Origin: Anastatus disparis
Taxonomy: Eukaryota; Arthropoda; Insecta; Hymenoptera; Eupelmidae
Length of the DNA: 64,000 bases
Assembly (NCBI GenBank): GCA_017163975.1
Contig: JAFFSR010000278.1
Location: forward strand, 744,001-808,000
Direction: 5' to 3'
Position numbers and translations under genes: made by a program. Each line of letters opens with the position of its first letter. Positions within the stretch are counted from its first letter, which is position 1. The notes under the pieces were generated by a model. It ran no database searches. It had not been told where the DNA came from and was given only the letters and a program-made list of their open reading frames with translations. Shown piece by piece: positions 1-10,986 of this stretch.

Positions 1-572
1 ATAGAAAAACAAAATGGAGGTAAAAGCCAAAGAAGTCACCTTCAAAATGAACTATACAAAGCTCATTTATGAGCGATTTTACGGTAGTTATGGTAATTTT
101 TTATGAAAAAAACGATTTTTTTTAATAGCTATCATCTCAAAAAATACGCATGATATAAAAAAATTTTTAATGAAAAAATTGTTTATTTTTGAGTCAGAAA
201 TATAAATATTTTAATTTAACTAAAATCCGGAAGAAATTGTTTTTTTTTAAATTCATTAAAATATAAATATTGAATAAATGGATTTTTTTTCAATGGGATC
301 AAAAATGAATAAAATCTTTTTTTACTGATTCTCAGTTTAACCTGAATATTTTTTATTTGACTCAAAAATAAACAACTTTTTTCATTAAAAATTTTTTTAT
401 ATCATGCGTATTTTTTGAGATAATAGCTATTAAAAAAATCGTTTTTTTCATAAAAAAATCGTTTTTTCATAAAAAATTACCATAACTACCGTAAAATCGA
501 TCATAAATGAGCTTTGTATAGTTCATTTTAAAGGTGACTGCTTTAGCCTTTTTTTCCATTTTGTTTTTCTAT
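1..572. repeat. Palindromic (fold-back) element, possibly cut by the window start
   Basis: The first bases (ATAGAAAAACAAAATGGA) are the reverse complement of positions 555-572. The arms stay complementary inward through runs such as GCTCATTTATGAGC and ACGGTAGTTATGGTAA, with an AT-rich loop near 230-330. No open reading frame is inside it. It looks like a non-autonomous fold-back or MITE-like element. Because it starts at base 1, the true left end and any target duplication may lie outside the window. Confidence 0.75.
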
Positions 573-789
573 GATTCGATAATTCCTGCAAAAATAGCAG
601 GCATAAAAAATTGAATATTTTTTAGTTAGTTTTTTACGCATAAGGCATGTATTTTTTAATTTTTTTTTGCTCAACTCAGCTTGAACTAAAGGTTTTTAAA
701 CCCTTTTTAAAACTCCGTCGAAATTTTTTAATTACGACTATTTTTCACTGAGCCACAAAACTTTAAAGTTTTATCGATTTTCATGTAGG

Positions 790-1065
790 GTGGGCAAATG
801 TGACTGGAGGGTAGTGTATGCTAATTTTCAGAAAAGCTATTACGGAAGAGATCCACAGCCATTGTTGACAAAGTCTCAGTTTATCAACTTTGAACCACTC
901 ATAGTCATTGACTGTTCACGACAAAACGAATGTCTAAAGAGCGCTCCTGTCGATGTACGTCTAGAATTTGAATCTAAAACTGACTTTTCAGCTTATTGCA
1001 TGATCTTACACGATCGCATCGTTCAGTACAATCCTATTAGTGGAGATATTCGGAAGCTTGTCTGA
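790..1065 (+). pseudogene. C-terminal fragment of a Maverick/Polinton-type (F54H12.2-like) protein
   Basis: This 91-codon frame opens at a GTG and has no upstream ATG, so it is an N-terminally truncated piece. The final ~45 residues (VIDCSRQNECLKSAPVDVRL, then AYCMILHDRIVQYNPISG) match my memory of the C-terminus of F54H12.2-like proteins. Those are encoded by Maverick/Polinton-type elements in invertebrate genomes and are probably capsid-related. It sits 39 bases upstream of another gene of the same element type on the same strand. Family recognition is from motif memory and needs a profile search. The frame is otherwise intact to its stop. Confidence 0.5.
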
Positions 1066-1104
1066 AATATCTTCACTTTTACGTAAAAAAATTAATATTT
1101 CAAA

Positions 1105-1602
1105 ATGGAATATGCAGTAGACATTATTGGTTTTAAGCAAATGGGTGGTAAATATGTTATAAAGGAAATAGCAATCATTCCTCTTAACGACAGTGGTAAT
1201 CCCATCGTTCATCTATTCAAAAAATCTTTTTCATGGAAAAGGCTCTCTGACGAATTGCAAGAAGAAAATATTCGACTCAAACATAATCATGGAATAGCCT
1301 GGAACACTGATGGACTAGATTACTCTCAAATTGCAAACTTACTCCGTGAACATTTACATAATACTACAAAAATTTTTGTTATGAATGAATTCAAACGAAA
1401 ATGGTTGCTAAGATTCAAATTTCCCGTTTATAACATCAATGAATACGGATATTCATTAAACCCATCTTTCAAATGTGTTACTGTGTGTACAAACCATAAT
1501 CAAATTCATAAGACTGTCTGTGCACTACTCAATGTAGCTTTAGCGCGGACAAGTCATTATATTTGTGTAAATAGTCAATTTAAAGAGATATCAATCAGAT
1601 AA
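1105..1602 (+). CDS. Conserved hypothetical protein of a Maverick/Polinton-like element, probably frameshifted at its C-terminus
   Basis: This is a 165-residue ORF starting at ATG in good context (aaaATGG). The N-terminus (DIIGFKQ, then KEIAIIPL) and a central WNTDGLDYSQIANLLREHL resemble a protein that recurs beside capsid-like genes in insect Maverick-like elements. The D...E spacing at the start is reminiscent of a DEDD/RNase H-like exonuclease fold, which is inference only. A second, inverted copy of the last ~100 bp at 4545-4650 lacks the extra bases found here near 1580. It reads on in a different frame, so the stop at 1602 probably follows an indel and the original protein was longer. 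The stretch 1066-1104 holds only a short spacer. Confidence 0.5.
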   Translation: MEYAVDIIGFKQMGGKYVIKEIAIIPLNDSGNPIVHLFKKSFSWKRLSDELQEENIRLKHNHGIAWNTDGLDYSQIANLLREHLHNTTKIFVMNEFKRKWLLRFKFPVYNINEYGYSLNPSFKCVTVCTNHNQIHKTVCALLNVALARTSHYICVNSQFKEISIR

Positions 1603-1984
1603 AAAAAGCAAAAATCGATTCTAACAGCTCCGACCGATTTTTCTTAATTTGATAATTATTTGCTCATATACACCGAATATTGGCCCAATAATCATAGGAC
1701 ACGTATGGGACTTTTCTGCAGACATCTTCTATTAGATAAAAAAAAGTTTTTTCGAGTCGGTTTAGAAATGACGGAGTTATGACTGACATAAGAGAAAAAA
1801 ACAAATTCAATCGAATTGAGAATCTCCTCCTTTTTGAAGTCGGTTAAAAATTAATTTAGCGTACAATCACACTTTTGACATGAATGTTATTTGTAATGTT
1901 ATATGTAAGATAAATTGATTTTTACCTCGCAATAATTTGTCGAAACAAAGATCTGATCAACTGTGATGACTAGTGCTATTACAC
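1603..1984. other. Non-coding AT-rich stretch, no gene seen
   Basis: It continues the Maverick-like 3' flank for about 40 bases. After that come no long frames, repeats or RNA signatures that I can support. Confidence 0.4.
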
Positions 1985-1988
1985 TTAA

Positions 1989-2374
1989 CGGTAGGCCGGA
2001 GTAGAACCTGATACCGACCGAGTAACAATTGAGTTGTTTGTTATTTACTCAAGTTTTAATCGGTGTATCTTCAAATTAAAGGTCGAGCGCAATAGATATT
2101 ATTATTATGAACATCTATGCACAAGAAAAATAATATCTACCGGTTTGTTTTTGAGAAAAGTAAGTAACGCGAAAATATTATAAACATAAACTTTTACTTT
2201 GGCGTTACTTACTTTCCTCAAAAACAAACCGGTAGATATTTTTTTTCTTGTGCATAAATGTTCATAATAATAATATTTATTGCGCTCGACCTTTAATTTG
2301 AAAATAGACCGATTAAAACTTGAGTAAATAACAAAAATGCCAATTAGACAAGGACAGCGAATCCGGCCTGCTCT
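1989..2374. mobile_element. Palindromic MITE flanked by TTAA
   Basis: TTAA occurs at 1985-1988 and at 2375-2378. The interior holds a strong inverted repeat (2037-2334): TTGTTATTTACTCAAG on the left is mirrored by CTTGAGTAAATAACAA on the right. The right end (GGCCTGCTC before TTAA) matches the ends of the elements at 4180 and 27035, while the left end is diverged. The TTAA target suggests mobilisation by a piggyBac-like transposase. Confidence 0.6.
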
Positions 2375-2378
2375 TAAG

Positions 2379-3019
2379 GAGGCTTACTGATTCTAAGCTA
2401 TCTCCGTATTGACCAATGAAAATGATGCAATTTTTCTCCACAACTTACGAAGCGAATTTTTAATGTATATTGCCAAAAATGATTTTGAAATTAACTTTGT
2501 ATTTTTTTATACATGGGGAAAACCCTTACATATGTGTAATAATGTTAATAAATAATTGAATATTAAAAAAATTAATTTTCATTGCATTGTAGTCTGCATG
2601 AGTAATTTTTTATAGTAAAGGTTCCAGATATTTTCAGACCATTGATTTAAAGTAATAGGTGTGTTCGCATATATTTCGAATCTTATGACTGAAAAAAAAC
2701 CATTTTGAAAGCAACTTAAATCGGTAATAATCACAGGTTATTTACAAAGATGTATTTTTTATAAATGAAATGTAAATTGATTTTGTTATAAAAAATCTTC
2801 AAAAGAATTATAAAACCAAAGGCTTTTTTGCAATAAAATAATAAATAAAAAATTATAGAGTATATTATTAAAAATATTTGATATATTTAATAGAAAATAA
2901 GGAATTTTAAAAAAAACAGAAATTTATAAATTATCTAAAAAATATATCAATAATATAAAAATATCACAATATGTATAAATTTTCATTTTTTTGCAATATA
3001 TAGTATTTAAAAGATAAAT
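2379..3019. other. AT-rich non-coding DNA
   Basis: Very AT-rich sequence with no supported gene, repeat boundary or RNA gene. Confidence 0.4.
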
Positions 3020-4175
3020 CTATAACAAAATAATCATTACAGACGCCGAAAACTTGCGCAAATCGATATATCGCGAGTTCTATTCAAGTGAATTTCGCTC
3101 AGGAAGACTTATTTTAGAGCTTAAAAGTTTTATAATAATATCGCAATGATAAACTCCAAAAAAGTTTGTCCACCTATGGTTGCGGTTCATAAAATGCGGA
3201 AAAAATTAGTTTCCAATTGGATCGCACCTTCTAAAACGTGGAATAATACACTAAAAATACATTAAATTTTCAGTTTCCCTCGTTAGTAAATAGATAAATT
3301 TCCATTTTTCATGATATGTATTTTTTTACGCGACATATACTATTTACAGGATTCATCTATAACAAAATAACCATTACCGACGCACGCAAAAATCTTGTGT
3401 GAATCGTTATATGTCCGAATATATTCAACTAAATTGGGCTCACAATGACTTATTTTAAAGATTGAGAGAAGTACAATCATATTACAAACATAAAATGGAA
3501 GAAAGTTTGTTCATCTATGATTGCGATGATAAAATGTTCAGAATTCTTATAAAACTAAAATCAAGAGCCGGTTACCAATAAGATTGTTCATACTAAAACT
3601 TTGAATAATAACTGATAAATACCTTAAATTTAGAGTTTTTCACTTTCAAAAATAGTACGATTTTTATTTTTAACAATTTTAATTTTTTAACGTTAGATAT
3701 AGTATTTACAAGATTTTTTTATAAAATTATAAAATATTTAAATTATTGTACTTTTAAATAAGAACAATTGGTTAAAATAATTTAGTCTTCTTATGGTAAT
3801 ATTGCAAGTAATTTAAAATTGACGATCATGATTATATAACTTATATGAAAAAGTTTAAGAAGGATCGATGAAGCAATTGTTTTTATAAGATTTTTAAACT
3901 GTTTGTTCATCGAAATCGTAGATGAGGTAACTTTTTATAAAATTTATAATCACGATATAATTACAGAACTATTAATCTTGAAATTAAACCGTATTGGGCC
4001 TGATTTAGTTAAATAGAACTGGAGATATTTTATTTCACGATGGTGCTCAGCGTCAGTAGAGCTGTCTTTCTTAAAGAAAAATCATGTAAATACTAAAATT
4101 TAAGATGGTGCTATTCACTTGAATGGAAAACTATTAATTCAAAGTATTTTTCCGGAATTATTCTAAGTTTCTGTA
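3020..4175. repeat. Degenerate satellite-like repeat (~365-bp family), plus then minus orientation
   Basis: Units carry recurring landmarks: GACGC followed by TTGCG, then ATCG.TATATC, then TTCAACTAAATTGGGCTCA, then GTTTGTTCATCTATGATTGC. About 3020-3740 is in plus orientation. From about 3830 the landmarks appear as reverse complements (for example GGCCTGATTTAGTTAAATAG, then GGCGTCAGTAG-like bases near 4050). The same family forms larger arrays at 30.45-31.87 kb and 35.76-37.26 kb. Confidence 0.6.
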
Positions 4176-4179
4176 TTAA

Positions 4180-4415
4180 GAGGAGGCCGAACTATCTGTC
4201 TTTGTCCAATATTGTTTTTTATAATTTATATAAATACCATTGGCTGTAACACGAAAAAAATTGCAGCCCCCGCGAGATAATGGTATAATGGTTAAATTTT
4301 ATGATATTATACTTGTATCTAGTAGGGGCTGCCATTTTTTCAGTGTTACAGCCAATGGTGTTCATATAAATGATGGAAAACACTATTAGATAGGGACAGA
4401 TAGTTCGGCCTGCTC
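4180..4415. mobile_element. TTAA-flanked palindromic MITE (GAGGAGGCCGAACTATCTG family)
   Basis: TTAA at 4176-4179 and 4416-4419 flank terminal inverted repeats GAGGAGGCCGAACTATCTG / CAGATAGTTCGGCCTGCTC. The interior is a hairpin containing GCAGCCCC and its complement GGGGCTGC. It is non-coding; a short frame on the minus strand is an accident of the palindrome. A longer copy lies at 27035-27416. The TTAA duplication is typical of piggyBac-mobilised elements. Confidence 0.75.
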
Positions 4416-4544
4416 TTAACGATCTTATCGGAAGCCGACACGTGAATTTGGTTTTACAACAATTTACAACATTTTCTTTATCGCGATCATAGATGGGCAA
4501 ACTTTTCTCAGATTGCATAATTGAGATTTAATTATTTAAGTCTT

Positions 4545-4650
4545 AACGGGATGTCGGAGTTGTTAGAATCGATTTTTGCTTTTTTTATCTGATTGATATC
4601 TTTTTGACTATTTAGACAAATATAATGACTTGTTCGCGCTAAAGCCATAT
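4545..4650 (-). pseudogene. Inverted truncated copy of the 3' end of the 1105-1602 gene
   Basis: Read on the minus strand, this stretch matches the end of the Maverick-like gene at 1105-1602 (ALARTSHYIC, then KKAKIDSN) and its 3' flank. Only about 100 bp is left. It shows the alternative reading frame downstream of the indel suspected in the first copy. Confidence 0.6.
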
Positions 4651-4729
4651 TAATTCAATCATTTTTGTTAAGAAAAAAAATCATTTAGACTTATTATTTT
4701 TTCATAAATTCTGAATGAAAATTAGATAT

Positions 4730-5220
4730 CAAGCTCGATAAACCTAACTTCAAAATACTATACATTGAAAGTTTGTTCATAACTTTTTATGTGTAATATT
4801 TTAATGAATTTCTTGAGTTGTCCGCACTCAGGATTAATCTTATAAATTTTCTTTCTGTAGTGAAAGAATATGATTTGACGCACCTTTTACGCATGAACTT
4901 TGAATAAAAATATTATTAGAAGGGAATAACTACGATAAATAGAACTGAAGATATATTGATACACACTACTCTTTGGCGTCAGTAGCTAGTATAGTAATTA
5001 CATAAAAAAATCTTGTATAGATATAGTATTCTAACGTTAAAAATTTGGTATCGTTAAAAATGAAAATCGTACTATTTTTAAAAGTGAAAAGCTCAAAATT
5101 TCAGATATTTATCAGGTATTATTCAACGTTTTAGTATAAGCAATCTTATTGGAAAGCGAGTCACGAATTCGGTTTTATAAGATTTTTCTACGTTTCCTTA
5201 TCGCAGTCATAGATGGGCAA
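4730..5220 (-). repeat. ~365-bp satellite family, minus orientation
   Basis: Reverse-complement landmarks include GAACTGAAGATATATTG, GGCGTCAGTAG, a GTTAAAAAT pair and CATAGATGGGCAAAC. The same orientation resumes at 25.73 kb. The intervening 20 kb of elements therefore probably accumulated inside one minus-oriented array. Confidence 0.5.
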
Positions 5221-6189
5221 ACTGTTCTTACACTGTCAACAATACATGCATGAAAATTCATGTAAAAGTACTGGAAGTAAAATTTTATTGGAGCACATGA
5301 AATACAACTTACGTAAATACATAATTTTTTCACTGATTCTGCTCTAAATTTATTGCACAATTGCACAAAATTTCAAGCAACTTTCATTGGGCGAATTTAA
5401 TGCATCAGCTTGAATATTATTGTAGAATAAATAAAATTTCATGTAGATCTAAATAGAATTTTCAGCAACTTGTGCCCTTTAGTTTTTCATGTACTCACAT
5501 GAAATTTTGTGCAATATATTTAAAATTTTATGTAAAAATATATTAAATTTTAGGTGACTTTATCCGAACTTTATTTTATGCCCTTGCTTAAATATTTATG
5601 TGAAATGAATAAACTACATAGAATTTCTAGTGATTCACGTATCCGCTTTTGAGTGTATCTACATAAAATTTAATGTTAAAGTGCTTTAAATTAAAAGTGA
5701 AAATGTATAAAATTTCAGATGAGCTTTTCTAAACTTAAATTAATGTACTAGCTTGAATATTCATATAAAATTGCATGAAATTTCCATCAATTCTCACCCT
5801 TCCATTTTTTAATGTATGTACTTAACATTTTGTGCAATATGCCTAAAATTTTTTTCGCAAATATATTAAAGTTTTGTTAATTTGATAGTAATGGGATTAA
5901 AATAATTTCTTATTTCATTATTTTTTCTAAAATATTTGTTGTTTTGATCCTTTTTTGTAAATCAGATGATTTTTGTTACATTTTTTCCATAGTATGTTTT
6001 ATACATTGTAACTATGGAATACTGAATGGATTTTTATTTACATGATACGTAAATATATTATTTTATAACACATACTTATATATGAATGCATATCCGCATC
6101 AGTGTGGCTATCTCGTGCGGACAAGTCGGTCATGCGCAGTAACCGCTTGCCGCTTATTCGCTGAGACTTGCGCGCGCTGTTTGAAAAAG
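5221..6189. other. AT-rich, weakly repetitive non-coding DNA
   Basis: Variants of CATGAAATTTT and TTCATGTAAA recur at irregular spacing, hinting at a decayed short-period repeat like the one at 25190-25400. A GC-richer patch lies at 6100-6180. No gene is supported. Confidence 0.4.
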
Positions 6190-6532
6190 TTGAAAATAAA
6201 TCAAAATTATATTGATTTATTTTTAACATTTGAAAAAAATTATTAAATATAATTAATAAATGAAATTATAAATAAAATTAATTTTAAAATGATAAAAATA
6301 ATTAGTTTAATATATATTTTTAAATTTTATATTTGATAAAATTAATAAATATTATTAAACATAATTTTTCTTTGTATTATGAACATTGTCATCATATTAA
6401 ATATTTCGAAAGTTTAATAAAATGATATTATTTAATTTGGAATTGCTAAAAACATTTTTTAAGTAATAAATATAAAATAATGGTGGGGGCCGATAAACAT
6501 AAGCTACATCCTAAACTATGGTTATTGATGCC

Positions 6533-6605
6533 TCAGTAGCGTAAGCGGCTAAGGCGTCGGGCGTGTAAATTTTTGTTCAGAGGTTCGATACCCAGCCACT
6601 CATCT
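6533..6605 (+). other. tRNA-like (SINE-like) sequence inside the palindrome arm
   Basis: TAGCGTAAGCGG fits a Pol III A box and AGGTTCGATACC fits a B box at tRNA-like spacing. The acceptor stem does not pair properly, so this is not a functional tRNA gene. The mirror copy in the right arm has lost the B box. Confidence 0.45.
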
Positions 6606-6805
6606 TTTTTTTTTCTTACATTCTTATTTAAAATCTTATATTTATTAACTTTTTATATTTATAGATATTTTTCTAGTGTGTATATATAAATTTACATATC
6701 TTTTATAATTTTTTTCATTATAAATGTATGCTTTACACACATTTTTTTCTATCTACACACATATATGTGTATATTTATTTAAAAATTATTTATATATAAT
6801 TATTT

Positions 6806-6807
6806 AT

Positions 6808-6854
<47 letters not shown>

Positions 6855-6881
6855 TTATTTATATATATAAATATATATATT
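6806..6881. repeat. (AT)n tract, LTR element target site
   Basis: A (TA)n run continues into imperfect AT repeats up to the 5' LTR at 6882. AT repeats resume right after the 3' LTR at 14841. The target duplication (ATAT or similar) cannot be delimited inside such sequence. Confidence 0.7.
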
Positions 6882-8129
6882 GTAACGGTATTCTACCGTG
6901 TTGACGACTGGCACGCGAGAGAGGAGCTCGCCGGCCGTGAGGCTTTTCAGAGAGTCTCCGGCTACCGTTGCGTTAGCACGAAACCTAAGCCGCGCTGTGC
7001 TCATTAGAGAATTTCGCCACGTGGTCGTATAATACGTTAGACTAAGTTCGCAACTGATAGCGCGAAACGTTGTCTTAAATAATAGTCGTTAATTTATATC
7101 GACTAGCGTATTATATTTTATTGGCTAGTTGCAACTCTCGGAAATTCTTTCTGTAGAGTTTTGCTTGACCGCTTTTCGCGCGTCTTAGCGGTCAGCCATT
7201 AAGTGCCAACAAATACGTTGATCGTCGTGCATAGGATTCCACCGATCTACCTCCAGGCAACCCCGTTGGCAAAGTTCAGCGGAATTCAAGGATCGGGAAG
7301 AGACGTGTTCCACCGATCTACTTCAGAGCATTTACGTATTGGTTACGTACAAGGGAGAGGCTTCGATAACGGGCGAGCGGCGTCTACGTGCACGTAGGTA
7401 ATTAGTGTAAACTGGCCAGTGCGTTATTGTAAGTATAATTATACTGTGCGATATCCAAGTGTCTCTTCCTCGAGAGATACTTGTGCGGGTATATTGTATC
7501 ATCGGTGATATAACTGATCAGCGTCATAAGCGAGTACTATTTAGTTCGCGACGCACCCTCCCTTTGCCCACTCTCTCATAGACGCGTACATTACTTTTCA
7601 TATATTATACAGTTTTATTTTTGTTCAATTCATATTTTCTCTTTGTATTTATATTTTTCCTATAATAAATTAATCTTGTTTTTTATTAAATCGTGCCTTT
7701 ATATTGATTTATATTGCCCGACTATATATAATATAAAATATATTTCCCGTTGCTTACTTCGACGCCTCCGCGGTCCTTGTGAGCAGTTATAAATTATTTA
7801 GTTACGCAATATCATATATTTTAATATAACGTATTTTGGAACCTGCCTTACGAAGGAAAACTGCGCTACCGGCCACGCGTCTCTCGATCAGGTAAGAGAG
7901 AAAGAGAGACGCAGTGAGTGCAGCAAGCGACAAGTATATCACATAAGATTTTGTCGTTTATCAATAGGATTGATTAGCTAGCACAATCGGAGTTTGGTGT
8001 ATAATATATAGTAAATTTCTTATCATTTCAGCGACTTCGCATAAAATTAAATTGGAAGACTTAGCTAAAAAGTAATATTTAATTGAAAGCTAATTCTTTT
8101 TTTTTGTAACGAGCAAAATAGCCGTTACA
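6882..8129 (+). repeat. 5' LTR
   Basis: 1248 bp, TGTAACGG...CCGTTACA. AATAAA at 7674-7679 is a possible polyadenylation signal. A short open frame at 7203-7397 is shared with the other LTR but looks non-coding. One 60-base block (7021-7080) is identical to the 3' LTR and the next 60 show four differences, so the insertion is neither brand new nor ancient. Confidence 0.85.
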
Positions 8130-8132
8130 AAA

Positions 8133-8144
8133 TGGCGCCCAACG
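8133..8144 (+). promoter_or_regulatory. Primer-binding site (tRNA-Lys type)
   Basis: TGGCGCCCAACG lies four bases after the 5' LTR. These 12 bases match the start of the primer-binding site used by elements primed with tRNA-Lys(1,2). The match stops after the 12th base. Confidence 0.7.
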
Positions 8145-10342
8145 AATATATGCGTCAACGGGATCAGGCTTGTACGCGTCGTCTAATAAATTGAAATTTG
8201 CAAATGGCGTCGAACGTGTAGCTGGCGTCGACACAAACAGACTTCGCGTTGTTCATAAAAGACTTTATATCAAAGACGGCGTTTTGTTATAGTTAAAGTT
8301 TGATATTTAAAATAGCACGTGTCAAGAAATTTTTTTTGAAAAGCAAAATTATTTTTACTTAAAGACAAATAAATTTAGAATTGACGTTAATTTCTTTTAC
8401 GTTTTGAAAAATAAAATTAATATTTAATTGCCTTTTTTTTACTGAAAAATCAAATAGTGGACACTTCTCGGAAAATTGCTATTTATCTATTAAAATTTTT
8501 TTTGTTGTTTAGCTGTTACAAATTTGTGTCCCCACGTGTCCCAGCAAAAATTCTATTTCTTTGCTTAACGCGCAGACATTCTCGCGCTTTAATAGTATAG
8601 TGACAGAGACAAAAGATATAGCTCTGTATGCCTTATAGTTCGCTTTATGTGAAAAAGCGAACAGGCAGTTGAGGTTTCTAAGAATTAGAATAACGCGTCG
8701 TTGTGTGTAACTCTCTTACCGAATAGGTCATTAATAATAAATTATGAAATTTAAAGGTGAGAGAGAAATATTGATTTCAGCTAACGAGGAAGTTGATTTG
8801 GAGCCGGTCTGTGGCACAGTCGGTAAGAGCGTTGGATTCGTATTCTTGGGGAACCGAGATCAAATCCCGCTCTCGGCTGTTTTTCAAACAAGCACCTCTG
8901 TTTCATGTGCTTTGTACACAGAACACACTTACGAGCTCCGTCGCTAAGGGATGAAAAAGTGCAGTTGTAAAAATCAACTGACCTTGCGTCCCAGTGGACC
9001 GGGGTTTGATTCCCTAGGAAAAATTAGAAAAAATAATTTTCGAAGTTTTTCCGAGGGAATAAACCCGAAAAACACAAAAATATACAAAAAAGTCCCAATG
9101 GGCAAAATACAAAAATTATAAAAAGTCCCTATGGGCAAAACTAAAAATATCAAAATAATAAAATTACCAGATGATGGCCTATCATATAGACAGTAAAAAG
9201 TCTGAAAAGGGCCAATAAACAGAGAGAAGAGAGGAAGTTGAAATTAATTCAGTTTTAACATAACCCTTTAATATAGGATAATTTAGTATCATTAACATTC
9301 AAATTTTTTTGTATTTTGATATAATATTTAATGAAACAAAAATAAAAATTTTTTATACATATTAAAGGGCCAGAAAATTTTTTTTTTGTGTAATAAGTGA
9401 AATTTTAAATTTTTATTTTCTCTTTCTCTCTCATCAACGACTGCCAACTCGTAGCGCGGCAATCGACTGGCGCTGTGTGTGTTGTGGAGAAATTTTAGAA
9501 TTTTCTCGAAGACTTTGAAATAAAATCGATTTTTACACTACACGTTAAATACACATGTACACCGAGAAAGTTTCACATCATAAAAGATAGTGCGTTTTTA
9601 AAATGCTCCACAAAGTGGCTCGCATGCACGATAAATATTGAACATGCATCAAGTTTTTCGATGCGGCGCCACCGTAGGCGACGAAATACAGTGCGCCGCC
9701 TCCTCGCGCATTGTGTTTCGGCGCTTATGCACTAAAAAAAGTGATGCATGAATTATGAAATGCGAAGCATTATTCGTGATTCACGGTGCAAAAGGCATCA
9801 CTTTTTCTAGTGCGACGCGCATCATCTTTATTGAGGCAAAACTTTCTCCGTGTATAATAAATGAATTGTCCCTACTCAGCTAGGTGTGCATTTTTAACAA
9901 AAGTTTAAGAACGCACAGATTTTTGGATTTAGTCATATATATTAATACTTTGTATTGTAAATTGACTAATATTACAAAATTTTGTTTAGTAATGTATTGC
10001 ATTTTTAATTTAATAAATTAATTATAATTACTGGAAATTCTAGTGTAAATCCAAAAATCAAAACAATTAATTTTTAATTAATATATATTTAGTAAAGTTT
10101 TTCTAATACGTATGTATATGGTTCTAGTATAACCATATACAAACGATCAGTAATATAATTTTCTTTATAAAATAAACGTGCGTACACACACACACAGCGA
10201 GCGTTAGTAAAACTGCGTGCGACTAGTATAAATAGAAAATATATCAAGAAAGAAGATATTTATCAAGATGGCAACACATTAGAAAACGATCGACGGAAAT
10301 CACAAAACTGCCGCTATAAAGGTCTATAAATGGGCAACATGC
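8145..10342 (+). other. Long retrotransposon leader with tRNA-like segments
   Basis: About 2.2 kb separates the primer site from the first gag frame. At 8805-8880 a tRNA-like stretch has an A box (TGGCACAGTCGG), a B box (GATCAAATCCC) and nearly complementary ends (AGCCG...CGGCT). A second B-box-like piece, GGGGTTTGATTCCC, is at 9000-9013. Two degenerate AAAGTCCC-ATGGGCAAAA units lie at 9088-9140, and a MITE at 9558-9854. The small frame at 8744-8947 overlaps the tRNA-like stretch and is probably not a gene. Confidence 0.45.
9558..9854. mobile_element. MITE with TACACxGAGAAAGTTT ends
   Basis: TACACCGAGAAAGTTT at the left pairs with AAACTTTCTCCGTGTA at the right. The interior is GC-richer than its surroundings and contains GATGCATG/CATGCATC-like inverted motifs. 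It is non-coding. No clear target duplication is seen. It lies in the leader of the LTR element and is therefore younger than it, or was carried by it. Confidence 0.6.
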
Positions 10343-10801
10343 TTGTCAGAAGATGACTTATTAGATTCGCTTCAAACGTTAGAATTTAAGCAAGAAGTGT
10401 TACCTTTTGAACAGTCACAACGATTAGTACGATGGCTGTTAGGAAATTACATGGCGGTGGACTTTGAGCAATCAAATCCTACAGAGGACGAAATGGCGAC
10501 GCGACAACGCTGCCTTTCGGTCAGGAAAAAGTTCATTGAAAGAACTGTCTTTGAAAAAACAGGATCTACCACCTACGATGATAACGTGAATCAAACCGAA
10601 GAACACCCACTCACCATATTGGCAAAGGACCCAAATGTGACGCAACATTTAAACGCTACGTTGGCAAATATTGTCCAAAACAGAGCGCATAACGTTCAGA
10701 CGCAAGATAACAGGCAGAATTCTCAGCAGAGTACGCCTAAAGATAGTATAGAAGTAGGAAAATTCCCAGGAATACCAAGGGAGTTATTTTTCTTACGCTA
10801 A
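10343..10801 (+). pseudogene. Gag N-terminal region (matrix-like) fragment
   Basis: The ~150-codon frame begins (EDDLLDSLQTLEFKQEVLPF) with no in-frame ATG nearby and ends in a frameshift near 10795. After a shift the reading continues (TQEMAYFRQKPNKP), hits a TAG near 10880, and joins the downstream gag frame. It is polar and charged with no zinc motif. By position it is the N-terminal part of the LTR element gag polyprotein, which forms the particle that packages the RNA. Confidence 0.55.
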
Positions 10802-10986
10802 CACAAGAAATGGCATATTTCAGGCAAAAGCCTAACAAACCTACGTATCCTACGTCGTCAAGTACTAGGCTATACGACTAGAAAAATCAGCAGAATGCAG
10901 GACGTAATGCACACGTTGGATTTCAAGATACATTCAGTATCATTAATGGTCGCAGTAGCAGCCCCATAAGGGGTGATGATAATGTA

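Noticed and set aside
6533..6605. Functional tRNA gene
   Set aside because: A and B boxes are present but acceptor and T stems do not pair well, and the mirror copy has lost the B box.
7203..7397. Open frame in the 5' LTR, also present in the 3' LTR at 13839-14033
   Set aside because: It lies wholly within the LTR and is conserved only because LTRs are duplicates. No recognisable protein.
8744..8947. 67-codon frame in the retrotransposon leader
   Set aside because: It overlaps a tRNA-like stretch and has no protein features; more likely non-coding.
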